Part shown: positions 1-11,929 of the stretch, piece after piece
Layout of the letters: the number at the start of each line of letters is the position of its first letter
Numbering within the stretch: position 1 is the stretch's first letter
Origin: Sapria himalayana
Lineage: Eukaryota; Streptophyta; Magnoliopsida; Malpighiales; Rafflesiaceae
NCBI GenBank assembly: GCA_029783825.1
Contig: JAREIK010003009.1
Coordinates: 61,695-125,694 of the forward strand
DNA: 64,000 bases
Direction of reading: 5' to 3'
Translations under genes and position numbers: made by a program
Notes under the pieces: generated by a model
What the model was told of the DNA's origin: nothing
The model's database searches: none
What the model saw: the letters and a program-made list of their open reading frames with translations, nothing else

Positions 1-209
1 GTTGATTCCAAAGCATTCTCATGGAAGAAAGTTTCTGAATCAACAAAAGAGACGAACTTTTATGACTTTTAGTTAAAAACAAAGATTACAAAAGCATTGA
101 AAATTAAGTATCTAATTAGTTAACTATTATGTTAGTTATTATTCAAGTAAAAAAGAATTATGTTCTTGTTATTAAAATAGTTTTTTTGTAAATTTTTTAT
201 ATATAGAAT

Positions 210-1255
210 CAGCGTACATGGGGAGCCAAATTTGATGGGTGGATAAAGTCATTGTGGGAGAAAAAAGCTACCAAATGATACTCACCTTTTGTCCATAAAT
301 TGAAGATTCTAAAAGATAGTCCTGATTTTATACCTTTGGATGAGTGACCCAAGTGGCTTAAGTATTGGAAGCAGCCAGAAGTAAAGAAAAAATTAGAGAT
401 ATCCAGCAAAAACCGAACATAGCAATTTATAACATTAAAACTTTAAAACATTTGTATATTTAACAGTTGGCCTAATAGTCCAAATAGTTCAAATATTTGC
501 ATGTTTTTTAACATATATTATTTTTTGACTTAATAAATACATACTTTAGGCTTGAGAGCTGGGTCAAAATCCCATTTTTATGAGATTTTTAGAAATATGT
601 ATGTGAAGAAAACGGATTCGTAGTTTGTTGACAACAAATCTAAGATGATTGCTATAAGAATCTATTATATTAATAAACTTTTAAAATACTACAGTAAATA
701 TTGAAAGTTGTGTGGACTAAAAAATATTCGATTTATTTTATTTATATCTAGCACAATATTTTATTCTATTTTATCATAAGACTTCGTGGAGGAATGTTTG
801 ACAGTTGATTCTCAGCTAGTTGAGAATTTAATGGATATTCAACCAATCGACTATGATCCTATCAATTTGGAGACCATATAATGTTAAAAGAAGCATCAAG
901 TGTATGACATCAGCTCGAAGGGTGCGGCTTTTTTTTCTAGCAGTCATGCTTCTATTTCCTGTAACTCAACAGTGGTGGATGAGGTGGTCATAAAGCAACT
1001 AAATGAAACAAATGAATGTTTTGTATTTATATAGAGAGAAATGAAAGAAAAGGACTAACAGATTATTCTTTTGAAAAACGAAATCTAGGAAATGAATGAA
1101 GTGAATGATGAGATGAAAGAAATAAAGAATGTAATGCAATAATAGATGTCCTATATGGAGACACAATTAGCAGGCATGATGCTAGAGATAGAATACCGAG
1201 TTCTAGTAGAGAAACCACACAGGAGAGGATAACACAAATGCACCAACTAATGATG
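210..1255 (+). pseudogene. CACTA ORF2 (Transposase_24, Ptta/En/Spm type) remnant
   Basis: Plus-strand translation in shifting frames gives pieces typical of the second protein of plant CACTA elements. About 210-420 contains a W-x-K-W-L-K-Y-W-K-Q-P-E-V-K-K-K segment. About 570-650 reads like the usual 'YVKKT..FVDNKSKM' block, with a TAG inside. 780-1230 has a KKHQVYDISSKGAAFFSSSHAS segment followed by a charged, coiled-coil-like tail rich in E, K and M. The tail is closely similar to 43300-43560. Several stops and probable introns (about 420-550 and 650-780) break it. In En/Spm the equivalent small protein binds subterminal repeats; that role here is inferred from family, not seen. Confidence 0.6.
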
Positions 1256-1482
1256 AGGATTATAATTTAGTTTTAAATGATTATATACCTATGATATATC
1301 TTTGTTTTAATTATGTAAATATTGTATTAGAATAATTTATGAACTTCTTTTACTTTTTTTTTAATTATAAAAAATGGTTTATAGTATATTTTTTATTCAA
1401 TTTTAATATAAAAATTTTAATAAGAGTAATTAAAATTGTTTGTAAAAAAATAAAAATTGTGAAATTAGTTTTGGAATGAAAA

Positions 1483-1490
1483 TAGCTAGG
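1483..1490. repeat. Left 8-bp target-site duplication of the small hAT
   Basis: TAGCTAGG occurs immediately before the element and again at 2044-2051 immediately after it. An exact 8-bp duplication is the hAT hallmark. The duplicated word is itself the core of the CACTA subterminal repeat. Confidence 0.9.
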
Positions 1491-2043
1491 TATAATTGTC
1501 AAATGGGCTGGGCTGGCCCGACCCGGCATGAAGCACGGCATAGTTTGGCTGTGCTTGGTTCGGAACGGCACGAGAATGACCAATGCCCATGCTAATGTTG
1601 GACTTGCCCTCAACACATGTCGTGCCATGCCAGGCCGAGAGATTTTGACCCGCATTCCTTGCCAGTCACGGCAAGAATGCCTGGCACATGGGCACGGAAT
1701 GCGTGACCACGAACTGAGCATGGTAACGATGATCCGACGTCGATAGGTGATGCTTGTCGTGACGTGAAAGGGTGATGGGAGTGAGGGGGTGTGGTGGCAC
1801 ACCGTGGAAACCCTAATTTTTTAAAAAATTAGGGTTACCGCCCATCCATAATCAGGCCGAACAAAGGTGAACCAAGAGGATTTCAGGCCGTTGGACCGTG
1901 TCGGGCCTACCTCCACTGAACCATTCCTGGCCAGGCATGACACGGTTACTGTACTGTGCTATGGCTTGACACTTCATGGTAGCCCTATAGGGCAGCCTAA
2001 AATTGGGTCGGCCCAGCACGCCCTACCATATTTGACACCTCTA
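1491..2043. mobile_element. Non-autonomous GC-rich hAT element, 553 bp
   Basis: The ends are imperfect inverted repeats: TATAATTGTCAAATGG on the left, and TAGAGGTGTCAAATAT when the right end is read inward. Both lead into GC-rich sequence with GGGCTGGGC/GGCCCGACC words. Exact TAGCTAGG duplications flank it. No transposase is encoded; open frames at 1365-1802 (minus) and 1528-1746 (plus) are by-products of the high GC. The ends match those of the 3.4-kb hAT at 44282-47708 (TAGAGGTGTCAA), so that family is the plausible source of its transposase. The interior is rich in GGCACGG and GCATGCC-like words, unlike its AT-rich surroundings. Confidence 0.85.
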
Positions 2044-2051
2044 TAGCTAGG
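2044..2051. repeat. Right 8-bp target-site duplication of the small hAT
   Basis: Exact TAGCTAGG, matching 1483-1490 across the 553-bp element. Confidence 0.9.
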
Positions 2052-2325
2052 GATTATTCCATCGCTAATTTAGCTAAGAAATTTTAAATCTATATTCAGA
2101 TGAAAGATATTATTTACTACTCTTAATTATGATCAAAATTAGCAAGGGAAAAAAAAGAATTAGCAATAAAATTTCTGTCATTCAAAATTTTGTTAGGGAA
2201 ATTTTTTTTTCGTTAATATTTTGAGACAAGTAATTTAGCATGGGATAAATTTCGTCGTAAATCCATCGCTATTCTATTTTACTGAAAAAATTTCTTATAA
2301 TAGCTAAGGAAATTTACCTAGCTAT
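2052..2325 (+). repeat. CACTA family A 3' subterminal repeats
   Basis: Words such as CCATCGCTAATTTAGCTAAG and TTAGCAAGGGAA recur with variation. The same vocabulary fills 49680-50101 and 53626-54056, where it ends in a CACTA terminus. No gene is present. Confidence 0.65.
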
Positions 2326-3841
2326 TATGTATATATATCTTTATATTTGTATGTCTATTTTTCTATCTATCAGTTTGTCTATCTTTATATTTATCTGTAT
2401 TTTTATCTGTCTATCAACCTATCTATCTATCTATCTATATATCTATCTCTTTGTCTATTTGTCTATCAATCAATCTTGTTTGTCTATCTACCTATCAATA
2501 TGTCTATCAATATGTCATTCTATCTTTTTATATATCTATCTATCTACTTGTCTATCAATTTGTCTATCTATCTGTCTATAAAGCTATCTATAAATCTAAC
2601 TATTACTCTATTTATCAACTTGTCTATTAATCTATCTATGAATTTGTATATATAAATATCTATATATCTGATCTATCTATTTGTCTATCTATCTATCTAT
2701 CTGTATACCTATTTGTCTATCAATATGTCTATCTATCTGTCTATCAATCTATCTATCTATCTATCAATTTTTCAATCAATATATATATATATATATCTTT
2801 CTATCTATCTATCAAGCTATCTATCTATCTTTCTAGCTATCTATCTATTAGATTATCTGTCTATCTATCTATCTATCAGTCAATCTAACTATCTCTTTAT
2901 TTTTCTATTTATCTGTCTATCTATCTATATATCTATCTTTCTCTCTATCAATCTATCTATTTATCTATCTATCTACCTATCTATTTGTATATCTATCTAT
3001 CTATCACTTTATCTATTTGTCTATCTATCTATCTGTTTATCTATCTGTCTATCTATCTTCTTATCTATCTTTATGTCTATCTATCTGATCTATCTATCAA
3101 TCTATCTATCTATTCATCAATCTATCAATCTATCAATCTATCATTGTGTCTATCTATTTAGCTATATGTTTTTCTATCTATCTATATATCTATCTATCTA
3201 ACTATCTATCTATTTGTCAATCTTCTATATATCTATCTATTTGTCTATCTTCTATATATCTATCCATCTTTTAGTTTATCTATCTATTTGTTTATCTATC
3301 TATTTATCTATTTGTATATCTATCTGTCTATCTATCTATCTATCTCAATCTAACTATCTATCTCTCTAACTATCTTTCTATCAATCAATCAATATATATA
3401 TTTATCTATCGCTCTATCAATATGTTAATAAATCTGATAATCAATCAATCAATCTGTTTGTCTATATATCAATTTATTTATCTATCTATTTATCTATCTA
3501 TCTAACTAACTAACTATCTATCTATCTATTTGTCTGTCTGACTGTTTGTCTATCTATTTATCTGTCAGTCTACCTGTCTATCTATCTATCTATGTAACTA
3601 TCCATCTATGTGTCTCTCTTTCTCTCTATCTATGTCTATCTATCTTTCTCTCTATTTCTCTATCTTTCTATTTATTAATTTATCTATGCATCTGTCAGTC
3701 TATCTATTTTTATATCTATCTATCTATCTTTCTATCTATCTATTTGCCTATCTTTTTGTCTATCTATCTATCATATATCTGTATCTCTATCGATCTATCA
3801 ATCTATTTATCTATCTATCTGTCTGTCTGTCTATCTATTTA
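2326..3841 (-). repeat. Degenerate GATA microsatellite array 1 (about 1.5 kb)
   Basis: On the plus strand this is (CTAT)n with frequent variants (CTAT/CTGT/TTGT/CAAT). The strand shown is the one reading GATA. The plus strand has no stop in any frame of pure CTAT, so Tyr-Leu-Ser-Ile ORFs of up to 162 codons appear; they are not genes. The left edge adjoins family A subterminal repeats and the right edge touches the CACTA-1 terminus at 3842. Variant blocks include CTCTCTNTATC around 3610-3660 and CTGTCTGACTG around 3530-3570. Confidence 0.95.
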
Positions 3842-3857
3842 TATTACAAAAAAAACA
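3842..3857 (-). repeat. CACTA-1 3' terminal inverted repeat (mutated)
   Basis: TATTACAAAAAAAACA read inward fits CACTACAAAA with C-to-T changes at positions 1 and 3. It lies directly at the end of the GATA array. Confidence 0.55.
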
Positions 3858-3859
3858 TC

Positions 3860-4330
3860 ATTTAGAGACAAATATTTTTGTCTCTAATCCATCTATAAAT
3901 AGAATTCCAAATGGGTTAGAAACTAAAGTTTCAGTCTTAAAAATGCTGGTATGTGATTTTGACCATCTCTAATACATCTCTAATTAATGATGGATCTTTT
4001 AGTCTATAATCAGAGATGGATTAGTGATGGATTTTACCATCTCTAAATTAATATTTCCCAAAGCTAATTCCATCTCAGATTAGAGATAGAATTTTTGGTC
4101 TTAAATTCTATCTCTGTTTATAGACGGATTTGATTCTATCTTTGATTAGAGATAGATTTAATTCTGTCTCTAATTAGACTGAATTTTTGGTCTTAAATTT
4201 CTTCTCTCTTCAAAGACAGAATGATTTTGTCTCAGATCAAATATGGAAATTTTGGTCTAAAATTCTATCTCTAATCAAAGTGTAACATTCCATCTCTAAA
4301 CAAAGATGAAAATTTCAATTTCTTTTCTAT
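3860..4330 (-). repeat. CACTA-1 subterminal palindromic repeats
   Basis: Multiple copies of AGAGATGGATT, its complement AATCCATCTCT, and the palindrome TCTAATTAGAGATAGA occur in both orientations. This is the usual arrangement for binding sites of the CACTA small protein. The words differ completely from those of CACTA-2 and family A. Confidence 0.7.
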
Positions 4331-4564
4331 CAATACATACAAATATTTTTGTTCACATGTCATGACTTTTCATACCGATCTTTTTGTCTTTCAAAGTCAA
4401 TTATATGAAATCATTAAGATGTAGCTTTATAGTTAAAATAATAGATATCATTAAATAAATTGAAATACACAATACTTTTAATTAATTATAAAATTAATAG
4501 TATTCTTAAATAAAAAAATGGTAATAGTAGTGTCAAATATAGCTACTGATCATTATACCATGAA

Positions 4565-6647
4565 AAAAACAAGCCAGCTATGATTTCATCTCCTCTTTCA
4601 TCTCTCTTTGCATCTCTTAAATTTTTTTACACATCACCTCTTGCATTTTTTTATGCATCTCCTCCTGCATTATTTCATTTTGCTCTTGATTTTTTGGTGT
4701 TGATATTGCAAATCAATAAACTGATCACGTAACAGCTCATTTTCTTCCTACACAGGCTGGAATTTATCCTTTAACTCATGGCTATGACCCTTAGCAGGTG
4801 AATTGCCACTAAAAGAAGTATTGCTATAGTATGTTTCTATTTCATAGTTAATACCATATAGTCTCGATTTCATCACTCCCCTGACATGTTAAAAAAAATT
4901 CATTTTCATCAACTAGACTAGGTTTGGACGACCCCTCCTCTGGTTGGGACATCTCTTTTTGTAGTTTCATGAAATCATCATGCACTCAACAACACATCAC
5001 ATTATAATTTATAAATTTAGTAATACAATAATTAACTATTAATTTAATAAATCATTAAATTTTAATTAAGATGCTAAGATTCAAAGCTTTGGCTTTCTCA
5101 TTGACGAATGAGTCATTACTCCTTTTAGTATGATTATGAATAAACAACTTATAGTATGTAGGCTTCTTTCCCAAACTTTGTTCTTGTGAGTTCAAAATAA
5201 AAAATGTATATAATGTGATCACACAATTAAAATGTTATTGTAACAAACTATTTTATCGTAAAAACTAACCAAGCATTTAGCATGTGAATAATGTGTGATA
5301 GATCCTCCATTATGAGTGGCAGGTTCACCATCTTGCTGATTTAGCTTGTTATGTCATGCTCTTGCTATGTACTCAGCTTTATTGAATTCATCATTCCATG
5401 CCTTCTAAATATCATCAGAAACATAGGTCGGCTTCTGTTTGGCATTCTTAGTGGTCCAAATGAAACTCTTGTATTTAATACCAACATGTTTCTTCCAAAT
5501 AATCTTGACTATGCCAATTATTTTTTGATCCCACCAAAAATATTACTATAAAATTGTAAAAAAAACAAATAGTTAGTACAAACTCATTTTATATTTTAAA
5601 AGTTACAATATTTTTGAAAAATATTGCATGAAAATCTTCAAAATACAAATCTTTAGTGTTCTGTGAAATGTTCTTCCAAGTATACCCATCCTTGTGAAGT
5701 TGTTGCTTGAAAGTCTTTTAATCATCAGTGAGCATTTTTCATGAAGCAACTACCTATGATGAAAATTACTTTCTTCTTAGTTTTAGTATTGAAAAGATTT
5801 AATAATACTAAACAAATAAAGAAGTCATTTTCTTGGTAATGATATTAATTGTGATAAAATTTGATAATTAAATGCAATTGCCTTAAAATTCTACTTAAAA
5901 TGACATGAACATATATTTTTATACAAACCCACATATATTATGGACAAGTGTTTGTGTTTGAACCTTTTTATGCTAGTTAATTGATTAGAGTAATTAATGG
6001 GATAGCTCATCCTCCAGTAAATTCTAAAAAAATGATGAGGATAATGGGCTTGACTAGCTGATCTATTACAAAAACCAAAAGAAAAAAAATTAAGTTGATT
6101 CTTTCTGCCACATTTTATTACATAAAACTAAGAATATTCTACTATATTGGTATATGTAAATTAATTAAATGTTATCAATTATGACTATCTTTCATTAAAG
6201 CACTTGAGTGGTAACTAAATATTCTAGATTGATGGATAGTAATGCTTATGACATGTTAATATAGTACATGCTTTTATTTGCATTATTAGAAGAAAGTTAA
6301 GTTGTTGAAAGCTTACTCTCTGTTCTCAATAATGATCACATCTCTAGGGTCAAATCTAGAAGTACCATCAATGTTGGCCTCAACATTTATAGATTCACCA
6401 ATATATGCTGATACAGAGCCAATTTCAAATTGTTATGGTGCCTGTGCTGGCAGAGGAGGTGATGGTTGTACTGAAGGAATTTGTGATTGTATAATGGGAG
6501 CCATGTCTTTGGTCTCTGTCACATGATTATCTCATCAATAGACTCTGTCTAATATCTACTATTATTATTACCTCTTTTTTCATGGTTTCCTCCTCTTCTT
6601 TTACCTCTACCTTCATAGATTCCTTCTCTTCCTTTACCTCTACCCAT
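4565..6647 (-). pseudogene. CACTA-1 ORF2, Transposase_24-type protein remnant
   Basis: The likely start is the ATG at 6647-6645, just 3' of a splice-acceptor-like ATGTGCAG. The N-terminus is Gly/Arg-rich (MGRGKGREGIYEGRGKRRGG), like the ORF2 start in CACTA-2 at 18921. About 5700-5290 encodes the Transposase_24 core, with an FWWDQKIIGIVKIIWKKHVG segment and ARA-HNKLNQQDGEPATHNG followed by GSITHYSHAK. About 4800-4565 gives a glutamate/methionine/lysine coiled coil (EENELLRDQF, QEEMHKKMQEV). Stops and at least one frameshift near 4680 interrupt it. It is probably the DNA-binding partner of TNP2. Confidence 0.6.
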
Positions 6648-9299
6648 CTGCACATATGATGGTTAGTAAACTAACCAGCAAAGAAGTTTATTAACAAGCA
6701 TAAAGTGTTAATTTACAAGTATAAAGTCAATGTTGTATATTATCTTGAAATATGATTACAATAGCATAAAGCATAATGGCATACAAATTGTAAGTACTTG
6801 CTTCTACTATAGTCCTTCCCTGATTACTTAAAATATGATCATAATAGTTGAAAGCAATAACATTGATAGTATAAAAAATAGTAGAACTTAAACTTGTTTT
6901 TGTATAAAGGTATCATGCATTTCATACTTAACTTGCCTTTGTCAACTCTTAAGTTCTTTTTAGTTGGATCACTATACCATAAAATGATATTGATGAGTTG
7001 AGCTTTAATGTGTTTTCTTACCAATATCATATGTGTTTTCTAGATTTAGTTAAAAGAGAGACCAATATTTTTAAAATAAAATTCCAGCATAACTGATTTT
7101 GTTATGAGTAAAATACCCATCCAAGATAAAAGGTTTATGCACTTTAACATGTATAAGATTGTCCCAATCAGAAGCATCCACCATACTGGTTTTATTTTGA
7201 GGTATAGCCTATATACCATAATATTAGGCATAATAGGGAATATAGAGTTATGTTTGGTCTATTGGGCCAATCAAAAGACAAAGAAAAGGAAACATATACA
7301 TTGTGTAAGAATTTTTATGCACATAATTTCTCAATATATTGCAAAACACAAAAGGAAAAGATTTTCTCAAACTTTTTTCTCACCCCAGTCTCAACAATCA
7401 CAAACCTAAAAAACTCCTCGTCTCCATGATCACAAACCTAGAAAAAGAATCAACGAACGAAAGGATTTAATCAGTATTACAGAATATGGAAAATAAGCAT
7501 AAACATGGAATAAATGGGAAATATGAAAACATTTAATTTCCAAAAAAATTTTCCTTCCTTAAAATACACAAATGAAAATAATCATTAAATCTTTATCCAT
7601 CCAAAGAGTGCTAACACATATCAATAGTTCATGGATCAAGCCTTCAGGTAAGTAATAAAAATATTTTTTTATTCCCAAACTAAATAACCAATAGTAGGCA
7701 CAAAAATGAAAAATAAACTATAACCACTCATGTAATTATGATTATTCCACCCGTCTTCATATACCATGAAATACAAAACCTAAGGAGCATTTGGGTAGTT
7801 TTAAATCTAAGCTTTCATAAAAATAAATATGCACATTATTGTTTACTTATAGTATAGAGACTCAAATGGCACAATCAAAAATATGAAACCCTTGAACAAA
7901 GTATGAATCGTGACTTTGTGATTACTGATTTAAGGTAACCTGTCGATATAATACAATCTCACTATATTTATGTTTCACTTTCTCCTTGTATAGTTCCAGA
8001 AGAATTTCTTTCATAACTATAATCATAACCATAATAGAAAAATCACAATCATAGCCACCAAAACACCACCCTATATCTTCTCTACCCAAATCACAATAGC
8101 AAGATCAATATACCATCAAACCTAATCAATTAAAACTTAAACAAAAATGCATATGTAGCCCAAATGAAAAAAAAAGTAATGCAAATGAAACCTTAGTAAT
8201 CCATGCATTGGGATCTCTAAAAGCTAAACCTTGAAACCTCTATTGTTTAAGTACTAGCCATAATAGTCAACTACCTAAATATAATTGAAGAAAAATTTTA
8301 AAAAATGGCATAGTTTTATCGCATGATCGAACTTAGCACAACCAATAGTTAAAATCAAAACATCAATCCACAAGATAATGGAGAATAAAGATTAATCATT
8401 AATCACAGACACTCTTATTTTCTCCAACAAAGGCCAAAATCAAACAATTCACAAGAAACAAAAACAAAATCTTCGACACTTATTGGGACAATGAAAAAAA
8501 TGATAAGAAAATTTAGGGTTGTGTTGATGAGTAGTGGTGATACTTCAATTCGGAGATTTTTCTTGCCCATGGTATGAGTGATTATCTATGCACAAATATC
8601 ACCAAACCTCCAAATCAAACTACAGTTGGAGCATTAGTTCTTCACTAGATGTACACCAAATAATTTTGATACCATTTATATTATGCTTTAGTTCTTATAC
8701 TCATCCTTGGAAAGGTAACTAATTTTCCAATAAATTTTCAAAGCATGTTATTTAATGAAACAAAAAAGAAAATGTCTCTAAAACAAGTAGATATTCAAGA
8801 GAGCAAATATGCTTATTTATGATTATAGACTTATAGCATCTAAAATAAGACCATTCATCATCTCACATGTAATATGTATTCATACTTATAACAATAAAGC
8901 ATACATTATTCATCTTGTCTATACTTTGACTTGGGTCTTTGATGTGTACAAATCAGATAACAATTTCAAAATGGAGTAGCAATCAGAAATACTAGACTAC
9001 TAATATTGTATAGAATATACTAATAAAAATCATGTGGACAAAAACAAATAAATAAATAAAAATAAAGAATGAATGAAAAAATTTGGATATAAAATCTATT
9101 TTCAAGTGTAGGTTATTCATTGAAAAGTTTCTTGTGCCACTAAAGAAAGGATTTTTACCCAATTCTTTCCTTAAAAAAAATACTAGAAACGTAAACTAGC
9201 AGAAAATTCCAAACTCATCCCTTCCCTTTACATCAAAAGCCATGTTAATGAGTTAGAAAATGGACAACTAGTGATTATAATAACTTGGGAGATAAGTTT
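6648..9299. other. CACTA-1 interior without recognisable gene
   Basis: AT-rich sequence between the TNP2 and ORF2 remnants. Short ORFs at 6839-7030, 7046-7231 and 7104-7409 match nothing I know and overlap each other on opposite strands. In CACTA-2 the matching gap between TNP2 and ORF2 is under 100 bp, so this stretch may be an extra insertion. I could not find its ends. Confidence 0.4.
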
Positions 9300-10576
9300 A
9301 CTAGGGTGTTTCACAACAAGATCGCAAAAAAATACTACAAATCAGTGAAGTCTTCATCATCATCATCATCTTCTGATTCATATTCCAAAACATGTTCAAT
9401 ATCATTTTCAGATTCAAATCATCATCTCCTACATTAGCGCCTATATCTCCACCATTTGGATCATTTTGAAGACAAAGATCATTGTCCACCACCACCTCAA
9501 TTTGATGTAAATTAAATTCATTATCTTGAAAGGCTAATTCCAGCATTGAAGAAGTTTTTCTTTGACAATTCAGGCATCTCTACAATTGCCCTCGCCTTAA
9601 TCTTGCACATAGCTATCCAATCCGTTTGGGCTCACCTTAATGAAGGATATGGTACATAATATACCTAGCATGCATGCATTGTAAAGTATAAATGGTTCAT
9701 ATTTATTAAACCTTCTACATTGGTTGACTTCTATGAGGCTGTAATTTGGGTGCCTCCTAGTACCAAGCCTTGAAGGTTAAAACCTATCATATTTAAATAG
9801 AATTGTTATTTTGAATGGATAACTAGGATACTCTAACTCTAATATCTCTATCAATCGACCATAATAATCACTTTCATTCTATCTATAGTTTGTACCCTTA
9901 ATGCAAATACCATTTTTCATGGTAGCTCATCTAGTCCCAGGGTCTATAGTATGAAATTTGTACCCATTGACAAAGTACATTAAATATGACTGTGTGGTTC
10001 TATTTGGCCTTTCAGCAAGAGCCTTTACAAAGATATTTGCCACATTGTTACTTGGATTACATGCCTGTTTATTTAAAAAATAGTAATGTCAATATGTATT
10101 TGATTTTAAATATTTATTTATGAATAATTATGCAGGGAAGGAAATACTCTTACATAAAGTTTGAACAATTCAACAAAATTATTATTGAGCATTTGATCAA
10201 TGTCAACATCACTAATTCTTGGATCTTGTTAATGTAGCTTGAGAATGTAACTACTTCAAAAGGTGCAACCGCAACACAATTCAAAAAAATATAGGCTTGA
10301 GCAGCCTGAAGTTCCCCGACATCAATTGGCCTAGGCTTTGCAGTTCCATAAGAAGATCCAGGATACGTGAATATTGACAAATTACCTTCTATTGGAAAAG
10401 AAATTCCCTCATCATCATTACAAGGCACATTCTACTATCTTGTGTGAACATGTGATTAAAAGTAATGCGAACAAAAGTTTGATGCTTCTTCAACTAAATA
10501 TGCTATACATATTGAACCCTCAACTCGAGACTTATTACCGACATTTTTTTTCAAATGACAAAGGAACCTACACACA

Positions 10577-10620
<44 letters not shown>

Positions 10621-11884
10621 AAATATATATATATATGACATTAATTAATTCTTTTCATATGTTATTAACATCAAATATAAAGGAAATTGAAAATTTTATA
10701 TGAGAAGTTAGTACCTCTTAAATAGGTATATCCAAAAAACCTATATTAGGCATGCTATCTTTGCCTCATATGGGATGTGGACAGGCAAATGTTTCATTGA
10801 GTCAAAGAAATAAAAAAAAATATTCTCTCTAACTTTCATAAAATTTTTGGAATTTCTAACTAAAATCTTCTTATATATTCCTTCTTGATTTTCATACAGG
10901 CAAAGTCTTAAAAGGATAAGCTCAACTCAGTTAGTGGTTCCCAAACATTCATTTGCATAAAATTCTAAAATGCTATTGGGATTAACCTCTACATAAAGAC
11001 ATGACAGTCATGACTTTTCATACAAAAAGTTTGTACTTCTTAAGTCCACACATCATCCCATATTTGACATATAAACATCAAGAAATTTGAGATTTTTCAC
11101 CCATTCACATATAGCTTGCTTACCATCTTATCCAAAGTGTAGCTTCCCTTTGAATATTTATCATTAGCATTCTTCTCTAACTCTTTTCGTTGGCAATATC
11201 AAATCCTTCATAGTTTTGATGTTGTCTTTTGTTTTTCCCTCAATGTTCATGATAGTATTGAAGGCATTTTCAAACACATTTTTCTCTATGTGCATTACAT
11301 CGAGATTATGATGAATCAGATTGGTACTCCAATAAGGCAAATCCAAAAATATACTACATTTCCTCCAACCCCAACCACTAGTTTTACAAATGTTGCTATT
11401 GATCTCTTCTGCATCAGCTTCAGTTACCTTTCTAAGTCCCAACATCTTGATGTGCTCTAAAATTTTTGTTCCATGCCTAATAGGAGGTGACTGGGAAGAA
11501 ATTGTTTTATTCTTAATAAAGTTGTTTTTATTTCATCTGAAGGGATGATTATGAGGTAGAAATTTTCAATGATTATCAAACCATGATGTCTAATGACAAT
11601 TTGGGAGTGAAAATGTATCTAAGTACTCCATACAATGCAGACAAGCTAATTTACCAATTATGCTTCATCCAAACAATATTTATTATGCCGGAAAGTCACT
11701 AATAGTTTAAAACAATGATGTTCTCATTTAAAAATTCTATTTTTGAGACCCATCATATGTTTCAACATCTATCTCCCACAAGTGTTTCAATTCAGCTATT
11801 AGTGGGGAAGAAAACATTTATCTTATGCTTAGGGTTGTTCGACTCAGGTATAATTACTAACAAGAAAACATGAGGCTCTTTCAC
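9300..11884 (-). pseudogene. CACTA-1 TNP2-like transposase, 5' truncated
   Basis: The order on the minus strand follows the family. 11880-11800 reads KEPHVFLLVII, the end of the catalytic core. 11445-11164 contains RKCSIFLDLPYW and LIHHNLDVMHIEKNVFENAF, a TNP2 signature. About 11010 gives KSHDCHVFM. 10560-10456 and 10428-10150 are DUF4218 (GSICIAYLVEEAS; DDEGISFPIEGNLSIF; then ELQAAQAYIFLNC). About 10030-9570 is DUF4216 (FVNGYKFHT, ESDYYGRLIEILELEYP). 9546-9300 is the acidic C-terminus. Stops and frameshifts occur throughout, and the N-terminus is absent because CACTA-2 begins at 11885. An intron lies around 10700-10570 with a (GT)n tract against its acceptor. Confidence 0.8.
10571..10619 (+). 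repeat. (CA)n microsatellite at a transposase intron acceptor
   Basis: A nearly pure CA run, followed by (TA)n at 10620-10637. On the minus strand it reads (GT)n ending GTGTAG, directly before the DUF4218 exon. The acceptor in CACTA-3 at the same place is TGGTTGTAG (about 43082-43090), so the microsatellite seems to have expanded from the acceptor region. Confidence 0.9.
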
Positions 11885-11901
11885 CACTACTAAAAATTAT
11901 G
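11885..11901 (+). repeat. CACTA-2 5' terminal inverted repeat
   Basis: CACTACTAAAAATTATG is a canonical CACTA start. It follows CAC, a possible 3-bp target duplication that cannot be checked because the 3' terminus is missing. Confidence 0.75.
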
Positions 11902-11929
11902 ATAATTTCGACTGAAATACAGACGAAAA

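Larger units (their letters stand above)
1..2325 (+). mobile_element. CACTA (En/Spm) family A element, 3' part only
   Basis: This is the downstream part of a CACTA element that runs in from the left edge. It holds a Transposase_24-type ORF2 remnant (about 210-1255), an AT-rich tail (1256-1482) resembling the tails at 48490-48620 and 49500-49680, and subterminal GCTAGG / CCATCGCTAA repeats (1483-1490 and 2044-2325) shared with 49680-50101 and 53626-54056. A hAT-derived element sits inside the subterminal part. The expected terminal TTCTTGTAGTG is missing: the sequence passes into the GATA array at about 2326. The family assignment rests on the two better-preserved copies to the right. Confidence 0.7.
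3842..11884 (-). mobile_element. CACTA-1 element, minus strand, 5' truncated
   Basis: Read on the minus strand, the order is: TNP2 transposase remnant (11884 to about 9300), 2.6 kb without a recognisable gene, ORF2 remnant (6647 to about 4565), subterminal AGAGATGGATT / TCTAATTAGAGATAGA palindromes (about 4330-3860), and a terminus at 3842. The terminus reads TATTACAAAAAAAAC inward, two C-to-T changes away from a canonical CACTACAAAA end. The upstream side stops inside the transposase core, exactly where CACTA-2 starts, so the 5' half is missing. I could not find it on the far side of CACTA-2. Confidence 0.75.

Noticed and set aside
1365..1802. 145-codon minus-strand ORF
   Set aside because: It spans the left border of the mini-hAT and the AT-rich flank. 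Its open frame comes from the GC-rich element interior.
6302..6526. 74-codon plus-strand ORF with Cys residues
   Set aside because: It is the antisense of the CACTA-1 ORF2 linker, which reads sensibly on the minus strand (Gln/Pro-rich).
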